This document shows positions 1 to 7,211 of a DNA stretch of 64,000 bases, piece after piece. The position numbers and the translations under genes are program-made. Origin of the DNA: Rhizobium sp. Pop5 (GTDB lineage Bacteria; Pseudomonadota; Alphaproteobacteria; Rhizobiales; Rhizobiaceae); contig NZ_CP099399.1 in assembly GCF_024721175.1 (NCBI RefSeq), forward strand, positions 2,046,001 through 2,110,000. The letters run 5' to 3'. The notes under the pieces were generated by a model. That model saw only the letters and a list, made by a program, of their open reading frames with translations, was not told the DNA's origin and ran no database searches. Position 1 is the first letter of the stretch; each line of letters starts with the position of its first letter.

Positions 1-543
1 GCTGTCTACAATTGCCCGGCCGATTGGAGCTGCCAGATTTCCACTGCCAATCTGTTCAAGGCGCTTGGAGGCGAAAGGAACGGCTTCGAGCTGGTCGATA
101 CCGGCAGCCCGAAAGGGCTCGATGCGTCGATCGCCCGCGCCTTCGAAAACAAGGTCGGCTGGCTCGGCTATTACTGGGCGCCGACTGCCATCCTCGGCAA
201 ATACGACATGACGCGGCTGAGCTTCGGCGTCGCCCACGACAAGGCCGAATGGGACCGCTGCACCGCCGTTGCCGGCTGCCTCAGGCCGGAGGTCAACTCT
301 TACCCGGTCTCGCGCGCCTTCACGCTGATGACCAGGTCCTTTGCCAGCCGCGACGACCCTGTCACCACCTATCTCAGAACCCGCAAATGGGACAACGCGA
401 CGATCAACGAGGTGCTCGCCTGGCAGGACGAAAATCGCGAAAGCAACGCGGATGCCGCGATGCATTTCCTGCGCAATTACGAGAGCCTGTGGACGAAATG
501 GGTGCCGGCCGATGTAGCCGAGAAGGTGAAGGCGAGCTTATAA
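1..543 (+). CDS. ABC transporter substrate-binding protein, glycine betaine/proline (ProX) type, 3' part
   Basis: The 5' end lies outside the window; 180 codons are open from base 1 to a TAA at 541-543. The visible part has the C-terminal lobe of OpuAC/ProX periplasmic binding proteins: a Cys-containing CPADWSCQ segment, a WLGYYWAPTAIL stretch of the kind that forms the aromatic ligand box, and a helical tail ending in WVPADVAEKVKASL. Such proteins bind betaine, choline or proline in the periplasm and deliver it to a permease/ATPase pair, which would lie left of the window. The next gene starts 33 bp downstream on the same strand. The exact ligand cannot be decided from this fragment. Confidence 0.8.
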   Translation, partial: AVYNCPADWSCQISTANLFKALGGERNGFELVDTGSPKGLDASIARAFENKVGWLGYYWAPTAILGKYDMTRLSFGVAHDKAEWDRCTAVAGCLRPEVNSYPVSRAFTLMTRSFASRDDPVTTYLRTRKWDNATINEVLAWQDENRESNADAAMHFLRNYESLWTKWVPADVAEKVKASL

Positions 544-576
544 CGGCGGGAACGATCAACGACCGGGCGATTCGAG

Positions 577-927
577 ATGACTGGCAACATTCCCTTTCCC
601 GACCGCGATACCGTCGCGGAAAAGCTCGCCGCGCTGTCGGATGCCGACAAGTCCTATCTGATGCTGCTCATGGAGAACGTCGCCCAGGACGACAATCTGC
701 TCGACGGCCTGCGCCGCCACCTCGATCTTGCCGTCGAATCGCGCTTCCTGAACTCGCTGAAACTTGAAAATCTTGGAATGTGGCTCGGGACCGAGGCGCC
801 GGACCGGCTGCAGATCCGGCTGATGGAAACCGCCCGCTCCAGCCAGCATCCCGCATACCAAGCCTTCCGGACCGGCCTCAGCCGATCCGGCGGCCTCGAA
901 AAAGCATATCCCCCGGCCACTCGATAG
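577..927 (+). CDS. hypothetical protein, 116 aa
   Basis: Starts 33 bp after the betaine-type binding protein gene on the same strand, so it may be cotranscribed with it. It is acidic in the N-terminal half and mainly helical, with no signal peptide, membrane segment or Cys cluster. Repeated Leu/Asp-rich helices (AEKLAALSDADKSYL, LLDGLRRHLDLAVE) suggest a small soluble helical protein. I do not recognise a family. Codon use matches the neighbours, and the opposite frames contain only shadow reading frames. Confidence 0.6.
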   Translation: MTGNIPFPDRDTVAEKLAALSDADKSYLMLLMENVAQDDNLLDGLRRHLDLAVESRFLNSLKLENLGMWLGTEAPDRLQIRLMETARSSQHPAYQAFRTGLSRSGGLEKAYPPATR

Positions 928-991
928 AGTGGTCCGCCCCCTCGTCATCAGATAGGAAGATTCGGCTCAGCCCGGCAAACCTGGCACCCGC

Positions 992-1147
992 TCACTTCTT
1001 AGCGGCGTGGCCCACCGTGCGACCGGCATCCTGGGTGGCGTTGACGGCGTTCGCCGTATCCTTTCCCATGCCGCGGATCGTGTTGCCGCAGGAAGAAAGA
1101 GCAAGAAGAACCATGAAGGCTGCGGCAATTTTGGCCGTTGTCGACAT
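992..1147 (-). CDS. small entericidin-like lipoprotein, 51 aa
   Basis: A short gene running from the ATG at 1147 to a TGA at 992-994. The product has a hydrophobic signal segment ending in a lipobox-like LALSSC, with the lipid-modified Cys at residue 20, followed by a GNTIRGMGKDTANA stretch typical of the entericidin A/B (EcnAB) family. Family members are tiny outer-membrane or periplasmic lipoproteins; EcnB of E. coli is described as a bacteriolytic toxin partnered by EcnA. Only one copy is present here and no antidote partner is seen, so a general envelope or stress role is as likely as toxicity. Confidence 0.8.
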   Translation of the reverse strand: MSTTAKIAAAFMVLLALSSCGNTIRGMGKDTANAVNATQDAGRTVGHAAKK

Positions 1148-1246
1148 TTCGAATATCCTTGTTTGAAATCAACCCCGAACGACAGTCATGCCGTCCGCGT
1201 CCATAACGCACAAGGGAACAAAAAGTTCAGCGGTTCAAATACATCC

Positions 1247-2146
1247 TCAGGCAGCGACCGCCTTTGCCCGCTCGGCAAAGGCGCCTCGAATGCTGTCGGC
1301 CACCGTCTCGATCGGTCCCGACATCTGCGAGGCGGTCAGCAGGCGGATATCGAAGGAGCCGAGCTCCGGCAGCCCTTCCTGCAGGCCGAGGATCGCCATG
1401 TCCTCGCTGACATAGGAGAGCGGCAGCGGCGCGATGGCGAGATCGGAAAGCACGGCGGCGCGCTGCGCCATCGTGTGTCCGCTGAGATAGGCGACGCGAT
1501 AAGGCCGCTTGTTGCGTTCGAGCTGCGACAGCGCCTCCTGGCGCCAGATGCAGCCGTCTTCCCAGATCGAGATCGGCAACGGGTCACGGCGGTGTGCCGA
1601 TCCGCATCGCGCACCGGCCCAGACCAGCCGCTCGCGGAACACCACCTCGCCGCCGGTCGGGAACGGCCGCGTCGCGCAGTTGATCAGCGCCAGGTCGAGC
1701 CGCTGCTCCTCCATGCGCTTCTTCAACCCGACGCTCATGTCGATCGTCACGTCGACCATGATGCCGGGATAGCTTTCGGCAAAGCTCTTCAGGATTCTCG
1801 GCAGCAGCCGCTCGCCGATATCCTCCGGCGCGCCGAGCCGGACGACGCCGGTCAGTTCGGGCATGATGAAGCGCGACACCGCCTCATTCGACAGCGCCAG
1901 GATATTGCGGGCATAGGAGAGCAGCATCTCGCCGTGGCGCGTCAGCGTCACCGAGCGGGCGTCGCGCAAGAACAGCGTCGCGCCGAGCTGCTCCTCGAGC
2001 TTCTTGATCTGCATGGAAACCGCCGACGGCGTGCGGAAGACCGCTTCGGCGGCGGTGGAAAAATTGCCTGTCTCGGCGATGGCGACGAAGGTGCGCAGCA
2101 CATCGTTGTCAAGCAAAGGAATGGGACGGCGAAAGGGAAGGCTCAT
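1247..2146 (-). CDS. LysR-family transcriptional regulator, LsrB-like
   Basis: 299 aa from the chosen ATG; an upstream in-frame ATG at 2161 would add five residues, but MSLPFRRPIPLLDND is the usual beginning of this rhizobial subfamily. Residues about 10-70 form the winged helix-turn-helix (FVAIAETGNFSTAAEAV, SAVSMQIKKLEEQLG); the rest is the LysR substrate-binding domain. The protein resembles LsrB of Sinorhizobium, a redox-responsive regulator needed for symbiosis and oxidative-stress tolerance, but assignment as the orthologue rather than a paralogue is not certain. Upstream lies an AT-rich region of which a second copy occurs at 2899-2961. Confidence 0.85.
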   Translation of the reverse strand: MSLPFRRPIPLLDNDVLRTFVAIAETGNFSTAAEAVFRTPSAVSMQIKKLEEQLGATLFLRDARSVTLTRHGEMLLSYARNILALSNEAVSRFIMPELTGVVRLGAPEDIGERLLPRILKSFAESYPGIMVDVTIDMSVGLKKRMEEQRLDLALINCATRPFPTGGEVVFRERLVWAGARCGSAHRRDPLPISIWEDGCIWRQEALSQLERNKRPYRVAYLSGHTMAQRAAVLSDLAIAPLPLSYVSEDMAILGLQEGLPELGSFDIRLLTASQMSGPIETVADSIRGAFAERAKAVAA

Positions 2147-2158
2147 CGTCGCATCTTT

Positions 2159-2222
2159 CAATTTTTCTGATTTATAACGGATATCATTTTGTTTAGCTGA
2201 ATGTCAATGAACGCGCCTCACA
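2159..2222. repeat. direct repeat copy A: LysR upstream region
   Basis: An AT-rich stretch directly upstream of the LysR gene. It can be aligned by eye with 2899-2961: both contain CAATTTT, CTGATT, TATAAC/CATAAC, ATATCATTT and a G+C-rich end resembling CGC(C)TCACAG or CGCCGCATAG. About three quarters of the bases agree with a few short gaps. It probably carries the LysR promoter and autoregulatory site. Confidence 0.55.
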
Positions 2223-2376
2223 GCTTCGATCATCCGTACTAACCTCATTGAGCCGTCAACCGGGGCTTCAAATCACGGTAGTAGCTGCGGGCAAACCTGT
2301 TGCTAATTACTCGTTATCTGTCTTAGTAGCAGCTCGAAGACAATGTTACCTCCACGCCCCAATAGCTGCGGTTCCG

Positions 2377-2850
2377 ATGAATATTATCAAATTGTTCGCG
2401 TCTGTCGGCGTTTTCATCTTAGTCTTCTGCGCCCACGCATCTTCTGCTGAGATCAACGGCATCGAAACATCTGTTCTAACAGGTAGTTGCGACACCTTGA
2501 TTGTGGGCGATGAGAATTTCACAAGTTCATGCGCAGAAAGCCTATCCATTACTTCCTATCGCAGTGGTAGGCGTGGTTTCTATTTTTACACAACTGATGA
2601 AAGAGTCTTCGCATTTTCCGGCATTCATCATGCCACGCCCCTCGGAAGCGTGTATCTGACTAACATCGATATATTGGTCTCTAATCTCAAACCCCGGGCG
2701 GATACAGCAAGCCTGTCGCATGCCAACGGCTACTGCACTTACGAAGATTTCCGAAGCCGCCATCCCGTCAGCATAAAATGCTCGGGGAAAACAGAGGATG
2801 GCCGCACATTCACCGGGTCGTTTAGGTCGGACGGCATTCCGCCGGATTAG
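2377..2850 (+). CDS. secreted hypothetical protein, 157 aa, low-GC gene
   Basis: The ATG at 2377 is preferred over an earlier frame opening at 2248 because it gives a clean signal peptide (MNIIKLFASVGVFILVFC, cleavage near AHASSA-EI). The mature protein has paired cysteines (TGSCDTL, TSSCAES, GYCTYED, SIKCSGK), which fits a small disulfide-bonded periplasmic or secreted domain. I do not recognise the family. Base composition is clearly poorer in G+C than the neighbours, with many A/T third positions, and the gene sits between two copies of the same intergenic sequence, so recent acquisition is plausible. Confidence 0.6.
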   Translation: MNIIKLFASVGVFILVFCAHASSAEINGIETSVLTGSCDTLIVGDENFTSSCAESLSITSYRSGRRGFYFYTTDERVFAFSGIHHATPLGSVYLTNIDILVSNLKPRADTASLSHANGYCTYEDFRSRHPVSIKCSGKTEDGRTFTGSFRSDGIPPD

Positions 2851-2898
2851 AGGCATGACAAATAGATACCTTGAATCATTTCCTCCCTCTCGAAGATT

Positions 2899-2961
2899 CA
2901 ATTTTCCTGATTCATAACCCAATATCATTTCATTTGATTGAACATCGAGCACGCCGCATAG
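2899..2961. repeat. direct repeat copy B: upstream of the 72-codon gene
   Basis: Second copy of the sequence found in front of the LysR gene (2159-2222), same orientation, about 740 bp away. It ends about 35 bp before the start codon of the small gene at 2995. Either the regulatory region was duplicated when the intervening low-GC gene arrived, or both are operators for the same LysR protein. Confidence 0.55.
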
Positions 2962-2994
2962 TTTCCCAGTCGGAAACAGCAAAGGAGGCTCGAT

Positions 2995-3213
2995 ATGACG
3001 CACCCAAGCACCTGGAATATCCTACAGGCCTTTTCCGCATTCAAGTCGCGGAGGCGCAGGAACGCGAACCATGAACATGCGCTGCGGGAATTGAAGCGAT
3101 TCCCGTCGCACCTGATAGCGGATTGTCAGCATGAAATGGAACCGCCGCTTCTGAACACGCTCACTCGGCCGAAGCGGGCTCTGAGGATCGTGGAATCGCC
3201 GAGCCGCGCGTAA
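2995..3213 (+). CDS. small basic hypothetical protein, 72 aa (possibly DUF1127-like)
   Basis: The ATG is preceded at good spacing by a strong ribosome site, AAAGGAGG. The product is Arg-rich (FKSRRRRNANHEHALRELKRF) and has an ALRELKRFPSHLIADC segment that faintly resembles the helical core of DUF1127 proteins, small RNA- or phosphate-related proteins common in rhizobia and often placed beside LysR genes. The match is too weak to name it. Its upstream region is a near-copy of the LysR promoter region, which suggests that it belongs to that regulator's unit. Confidence 0.5.
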   Translation: MTHPSTWNILQAFSAFKSRRRRNANHEHALRELKRFPSHLIADCQHEMEPPLLNTLTRPKRALRIVESPSRA

Positions 3214-3305
3214 GGCGCGGCCCCGCCGTCACCTGAGATCGCCGGGTTACCAAATGGCAGAGACGGCACCTGCTGCCAGTCTCGTCGAACTACCAAACGC
3301 CCTGA

Positions 3306-3914
3306 TCACATCCCGCCCAGTAGCTTGAACGCGATGATCCACATGGTGAAAGCCACCAGCGTTTCCAGCATGCGCCAGGATGAAGGTCTCGAGAAGATCG
3401 GCCGCAGCCGTTTCGCGCCATAACCGAGGGCAAAGAAGAACAGGAAGGAACCTGTCACCGCCCCTGCCGCAAAGGAAGCCTGCTGTCCGGGATAGCGCGT
3501 CGAAATCGTGCCGAGCAAGACCACCGTATCGAGATAGACATGCGGATTGAGCCAAGTGAGCGCGAGGCAGGTCGCAAGCGTCTGGCGAAAGCTCGCCGTT
3601 TTGGTTTCCGCCACCGAAAGGGCGGCGGATGACCGCAAGGCGGAATAGAGGCTCTTGGCTCCATACCAGGCCAGAAACGCAGCTCCCCCATAGCGCATGA
3701 CCGGATCCAGCCAGGGCAGCAGCTTGGCGATCTGCTGCAGGCTGGTCACGCCGAGCAGGATCAGCGCCGCATCGGAGAGCGCGCAGGCCAGACAGACCGC
3801 GAAGATGTGTTCGTTGCGCAAGCCCTGGCGAAGAATGAAGGCATTCTGCGCGCCGATCGCGACAATCAGGCTGAGGCCCATCATCAGGCCGGTGGCATAG
3901 ATCGAAAAACTCAT
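3306..3914 (-). CDS. argO: LysE/ArgO-family amino-acid exporter
   Basis: 202 aa inner-membrane protein with about six hydrophobic segments. The family hallmark GAQNAFILRQG is at residues about 21-31, and an NPHVYLDTVVLLG motif lies near residue 122. Family members export lysine and arginine, or the toxic analogue canavanine, by proton exchange. It is transcribed divergently from an ArgP/LysG-type LysR gene 101 bp away, the classic regulator/exporter arrangement in which the LysR protein activates the exporter when Lys or Arg accumulates. Export of basic amino acids is inferred from family and context. Confidence 0.88.
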   Translation of the reverse strand: MSFSIYATGLMMGLSLIVAIGAQNAFILRQGLRNEHIFAVCLACALSDAALILLGVTSLQQIAKLLPWLDPVMRYGGAAFLAWYGAKSLYSALRSSAALSVAETKTASFRQTLATCLALTWLNPHVYLDTVVLLGTISTRYPGQQASFAAGAVTGSFLFFFALGYGAKRLRPIFSRPSSWRMLETLVAFTMWIIAFKLLGGM

Positions 3915-3970
3915 CGTTGCGGCGAACGCCCTCTCACTTCTGGAGTGATTGCCATATCGCCGCCGCGTGA

Positions 3971-3981
3971 ATTAGACTAAT
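3971..3981. promoter_or_regulatory. candidate ArgP operator between argO and argP
   Basis: Perfect palindrome ATTAGACTAAT in the AT-rich 101 bp between the divergent argO and argP genes, 35 bp upstream of the argP start. LysR proteins usually bind an interrupted dyad in such a position. Assignment to ArgP is inferred from location only. Confidence 0.45.
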
Positions 3982-4015
3982 TAATCCAGCTTACCCGAAT
4001 TAAGCGAAACTAATC

Positions 4016-4924
4016 ATGCTCGACTATCCAGCCCTGCGCGCCGTCGCGACCGTTGTCCAGACGGGGAGCTTCGAACGCGCCGCGACCGTCCTGAACGTGA
4101 CACCTTCCGCCGTTTCGCAGCGCGTCAAGCAGCTGGAAGAGCGCCTCGGCGTCGTCCTCATCGTCAGAGGCAGCCCCTGCACACCAACCGAAAAGGGAGA
4201 CTGGCTCTGCCGCCATATCGAGAATGTCGGCATGCTCGAAGCCGAACTGCTCGGGGAACTGCCGGCCCTCGTCGATCCCGACGAGCCGCGCCAAAGGGTC
4301 ACGCTGCAGATCGCAACCAACGCCGACAGCCTCGGGACATGGTTCGTGGAGGCCATGGCGAATTTCGCCAGGAGTTCTTCCTATCTCCTGAATGTCGCCG
4401 TCGACGACCAAGACCATACGGCCGAATGGCTCCAGCGCGGGCGGGTGATCGCCGCCGTCACCAGCCTGGAAAAGCCGATCCGGGGATGCCGGCGCTTCGC
4501 GCTCGGCACCCTGCGCTACCACGCCACGGCAACCCGCGAATTCGTCGCATGCCATTTTCCGCAAGGCGTGACGGCAGAAGCGATCCGCAACGCTCCCGCC
4601 CTCACCTTCAATCAGAAGGACAGGCTGCAGAGCGACTGGATACGCCGGACCTTCGGACGCGATCTCGATTATCCCACCCACTGGCTGCCGTCGCCGCAGA
4701 GCTTCGTCGAGGCGAGCCTTTCGGGCATGTGCTGGGGAATGAACCCGATCCAGCTGACCCGCGAGCATCTCGCCTCCGGACGCCTGGTCGAACTGGTGCC
4801 CGACACGCCGCTCGACGTGCCCCTCTACTGGCAGATAAACCGCCTCGCCGCCGACCGCCTGGCCGACCTGACACACGAAGTCGTCACGGTGGCCAAGCGT
4901 CGTCTATCGGCTCCTACGCTATAG
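4016..4924 (+). CDS. argP: LysR-family regulator ArgP/LysG
   Basis: 302 aa. The N-terminal winged HTH (residues about 3-60, LRAVATVVQTGSFERAATVLNVTPSAVSQRVKQLEE) is followed by an effector-binding domain with the family features FNQKDRLQSDW and GMCWGMNP. ArgP/LysG proteins sense lysine and arginine and activate the divergent exporter gene. The divergent argO supports the call. The 3' end overlaps the convergent GreA-like gene by 11 bp. Confidence 0.88.
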   Translation: MLDYPALRAVATVVQTGSFERAATVLNVTPSAVSQRVKQLEERLGVVLIVRGSPCTPTEKGDWLCRHIENVGMLEAELLGELPALVDPDEPRQRVTLQIATNADSLGTWFVEAMANFARSSSYLLNVAVDDQDHTAEWLQRGRVIAAVTSLEKPIRGCRRFALGTLRYHATATREFVACHFPQGVTAEAIRNAPALTFNQKDRLQSDWIRRTFGRDLDYPTHWLPSPQSFVEASLSGMCWGMNPIQLTREHLASGRLVELVPDTPLDVPLYWQINRLAADRLADLTHEVVTVAKRRLSAPTL

Positions 4925-5396
4925 CCGTAATCTCCAGTTCCTGGCCGCCCGTCTCCACCACGTCGCCGACGGCCTTGCCCATCAGCAGCCGCGCCACCGG
5001 GGAAACGTAGGAAATCGATCCGGCCCTGGGATCGGCTTCGTCCTCCCCGACGATGCGATAGGTCTGCACGCGCCCGTCGTCGCGGCGGAAGGTCACCGTG
5101 TTGCCGAAGGCAACGACATCCGCTGAAGCGGGCTCCGGCATGAGCTGGGCGGTGCCCAGCCTTGCCTGGAGGTAGCGCAGGTCGCGCAAGGGACCGGCCG
5201 CCTGCCGGCGCCGCTCGTTCACGTCTTCGATGATGTTTGCCGCATCATAGGCCTCGCGCGCCTCGCGGAACTGCAGCTCCAGGGCCTTCAACCCGGCTTC
5301 CGTGACGAGGTTCGGATGCGGTGAAACCGGCCGGTCCGGCAGCAAGGTTTCCGAAGCGGTTTCGAAACTCTCTTCCTTGGTGAAGGCGACAGCCAA
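4914..5396 (-). CDS. GreA/GreB-family transcription elongation factor paralogue
   Basis: 160 aa, the normal GreA length. Residues about 25-85 form the N-terminal antiparallel coiled coil (TEAGLKALELQFREAREAYDA to LRYLQARLG), and residues about 90-160 form the FKBP-like domain (VAFGNTVTFRR, SPVARLLMGKAVGDVVE). True Gre factors insert the coiled coil into the RNA polymerase secondary channel to stimulate cleavage of backtracked RNA. The coiled-coil tip here (NIIEDVNERRR) keeps acidic residues, but its sequence differs from housekeeping GreA, so this is probably a second, specialised Gre-family member. It converges on and overlaps argP. Confidence 0.8.
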   Translation of the reverse strand: MAVAFTKEESFETASETLLPDRPVSPHPNLVTEAGLKALELQFREAREAYDAANIIEDVNERRRQAAGPLRDLRYLQARLGTAQLMPEPASADVVAFGNTVTFRRDDGRVQTYRIVGEDEADPRAGSISYVSPVARLLMGKAVGDVVETGGQELEITAIA

Positions 5397-5646
5397 TCTT
5401 GGAACTCCATTTCAGGCGCTACGCGCTTATTCCGGACGGGCGATTGCCCGCGCTTGAAGCCATACATACACCGGCCGCGAACGAACCGCCAATCTTGCGG
5501 GATCGGCGGACGTTTACGACCGGCAGAAGGGCCGCCGGGAACGTCCTGCCGCACGTGGCGTTTACTCCATCCAGATGCACCGTAGCGCAGGAGGATCGAG
5601 TGCCCGGCCAGCAGCGAAGGAACGGCAACACAGTTGGACACCAAAC

Positions 5647-6366
5647 ATGCCCTCGTTCCTGACGGATGCCATGCCGCTGGAGCCGAGCTGGTGGGATATC
5701 GCCGCACGGATCGCGCTGACGGTGGTTGCCGGTGGCCTGATCGGCCTGGACCGCGAGCGCGGCGGACACTCGGCGGGCTTCAGAACGACGATCCTGGTGG
5801 CGCTTGCCGCCTGCCTGGCGATGATCCAGGCAAACATCCTTTTGTCTGTGTACGGAAAGACTCCCAATTTCTTCTCGCAGATGGACGTGCTGCGCTTTCC
5901 GCTCGGCGTTCTCACAGGCGTCGGCTTCATCGGCGGCGGCGCGCTCCTGAGGCGCGGCGACATGATGACCGGCGTCACGACGGCGGCGACCCTCTGGTTC
6001 ATGACGGTCGTCGGCCTCTGCTTCGGCGGCGGACAGATCGTGACCGGCACGGTGGCGACGGTGGTTGCCTTTATCGTCCTGAAGCCGATGAAAAATCTGG
6101 ATACATGGCTGCGCTGCGAGCGGAAGGCGACGCTCGTCGTCTACGGAACGAGTTCCGATATTCCCGATCTGTCGGATGTGCTGGAACCTCTTGAATGCAG
6201 CGCATTGCTGGTTTCGGTGGGGCCGACCGAAGATGGCCGCATCGGCGCGGCATTCGAATTGCGCTGGCTGGCGAAAGATCCGGACGCATCCGCCCGCGCG
6301 ATCCTGGCCGCCGTATCCGAGGCGCGCGGGATCGCACATTTCTCCATGCATTCGACGAACACCTGA
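5647..6366 (+). CDS. MgtC/SapB-family membrane protein
   Basis: 239 aa from the ATG at 5647; a start at 5671 is also possible. Four to five hydrophobic segments fill residues about 15-145. The MgtC core is clear: GLIGLDRERGGHSAGFRTT with the family's conserved acidic-basic loop, then PLGVLTGVGFIGGGALLRRG. The C-terminal part is a soluble ACT-like domain. In pathogens MgtC supports growth in low magnesium and inhibits the F-ATPase; in soil bacteria the role is less clear. No magnesium-sensing leader could be identified upstream. Confidence 0.85.
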   Translation: MPSFLTDAMPLEPSWWDIAARIALTVVAGGLIGLDRERGGHSAGFRTTILVALAACLAMIQANILLSVYGKTPNFFSQMDVLRFPLGVLTGVGFIGGGALLRRGDMMTGVTTAATLWFMTVVGLCFGGGQIVTGTVATVVAFIVLKPMKNLDTWLRCERKATLVVYGTSSDIPDLSDVLEPLECSALLVSVGPTEDGRIGAAFELRWLAKDPDASARAILAAVSEARGIAHFSMHSTNT

Positions 6367-6378
6367 ACCGAACGGCGC

Positions 6379-6564
6379 CTATTTCGAGGCGTGCTCGGGC
6401 TTGCCCTTTCTTTTGGTCGACGCGAATTCCTCGAGCTGCTTTTCGCTCATGGATTCGACCATCTGCTTCGAAGCGCCCTTGAGTTCGCTCTTGGGCGTCT
6501 CGCCGCGCTTGGCCGAAAGTGCGGCCCCTGCCGCCTTCTGCTGGGCTTTGGACTTGGCTGGCAT
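6379..6564 (-). CDS. DUF3008-type small basic protein, 61 aa
   Basis: The ATG at 6564 follows a good ribosome site (GGAAGGAG, spacing about 7). The product MPAKSKAQQKAAGAALSAKRG...KGASKQMVESMSEKQLEEFAST is Lys/Ala-rich and matches DUF3008 proteins. These are small stress-associated proteins of unknown function found near other general-stress genes. It is the last of three small minus-strand genes (DUF2171, DUF2945, DUF3008). Confidence 0.75.
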   Translation of the reverse strand: MPAKSKAQQKAAGAALSAKRGETPKSELKGASKQMVESMSEKQLEEFASTKRKGKPEHASK

Positions 6565-6596
6565 GTCGATCTCCTTCCGATCGAAACAACGCGCCC

Positions 6597-6806
6597 TCAA
6601 AGATTCCGAAGTTCATGTGGCTTGTGCGCCGCCCGCTTTCCCGACTTGTCGCTCTCGACGATATATTGCGGCTCCGCCGCCGACGCCTTCACCTTGTGCC
6701 TCTTGATTTTCGTTTCGCTGGTCTGCTTCCAGACCACCCTGCCCTCGGTCTTTCCCTGGCTGGTATCCCAGCTCACATGGTCGCCCGGCTTCAATTGCCT
6801 GGACAT
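6597..6806 (-). CDS. DUF2945 (Tudor-like, hypervirulence-associated) small protein, 69 aa
   Basis: The product MSRQLKPGDHVSWDTSQGKTEGRVVWK with a C-terminal YIVESDKSGKRAAHKPHELRNL is a typical DUF2945 domain, a small beta-barrel of Tudor/SH3 type. Function is unknown; members are common in stress-response clusters of Alphaproteobacteria. It lies between the DUF2171 and DUF3008 genes on the same strand, 32 bp from the latter's start codon, so cotranscription is likely. Confidence 0.8.
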   Translation of the reverse strand: MSRQLKPGDHVSWDTSQGKTEGRVVWKQTSETKIKRHKVKASAAEPQYIVESDKSGKRAAHKPHELRNL

Positions 6807-6858
6807 CGGACCTCCCTGCGGCGAGGAGGCTGCGGCCTGAGCCGCAGCCGATCGCTCG

Positions 6859-7092
6859 TCAGTTTATGGTGGCCCACTGGCTGCGGACATCCCGCGCGTT
6901 CTTCGACAGGTGAACGTGAGCGTCGACATGATCGACCCAGTCGAGCGGGATCAGGTGATGCTTGCCGTCCTCGGCATCGGACTTCGTCAATTTGATACGG
7001 GTGGGGCCGTCGAGATGATCGACCGTCCCGACATGGGTGCCGTCGGCGGTCAGGACTTCCATATGTTCGCGAATCTGATCTGCGGAAATCAT
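6859..7092 (-). CDS. DUF2171-family protein, 77 aa
   Basis: Start chosen at 7092 because AAAGGAGGAAACG stands directly in front; a longer frame from 7170 lacks such a site. The sequence MISADQIREHMEVLTADGTHVGTVDHLDG...IKLTKSDAEDGKHHLIPLDWVDHVD is the complete DUF2171 / PRC-barrel-like fold. Function is unknown; it is associated with desiccation and oxidative stress genes. First of three small genes on the minus strand. Confidence 0.8.
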   Translation of the reverse strand: MISADQIREHMEVLTADGTHVGTVDHLDGPTRIKLTKSDAEDGKHHLIPLDWVDHVDAHVHLSKNARDVRSQWATIN

Positions 7093-7211
7093 CGTTTCCT
7101 CCTTTGCATCACTGGCAGTTACCAGGCCGCAACGACGGGGAGCGAAGTTGGTTCCAAGGCCTTTCGCCACGCCCGGAATAATCCCGCAAGAAAGCCGCAG
7201 CTGCGAGACGG

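Noticed and set aside
3190..3240. Terminator after the 72-codon gene
   Set aside because: A GCCGCGC/GCGCGGC stem exists but overlaps the stop codon and is not followed by a T run.
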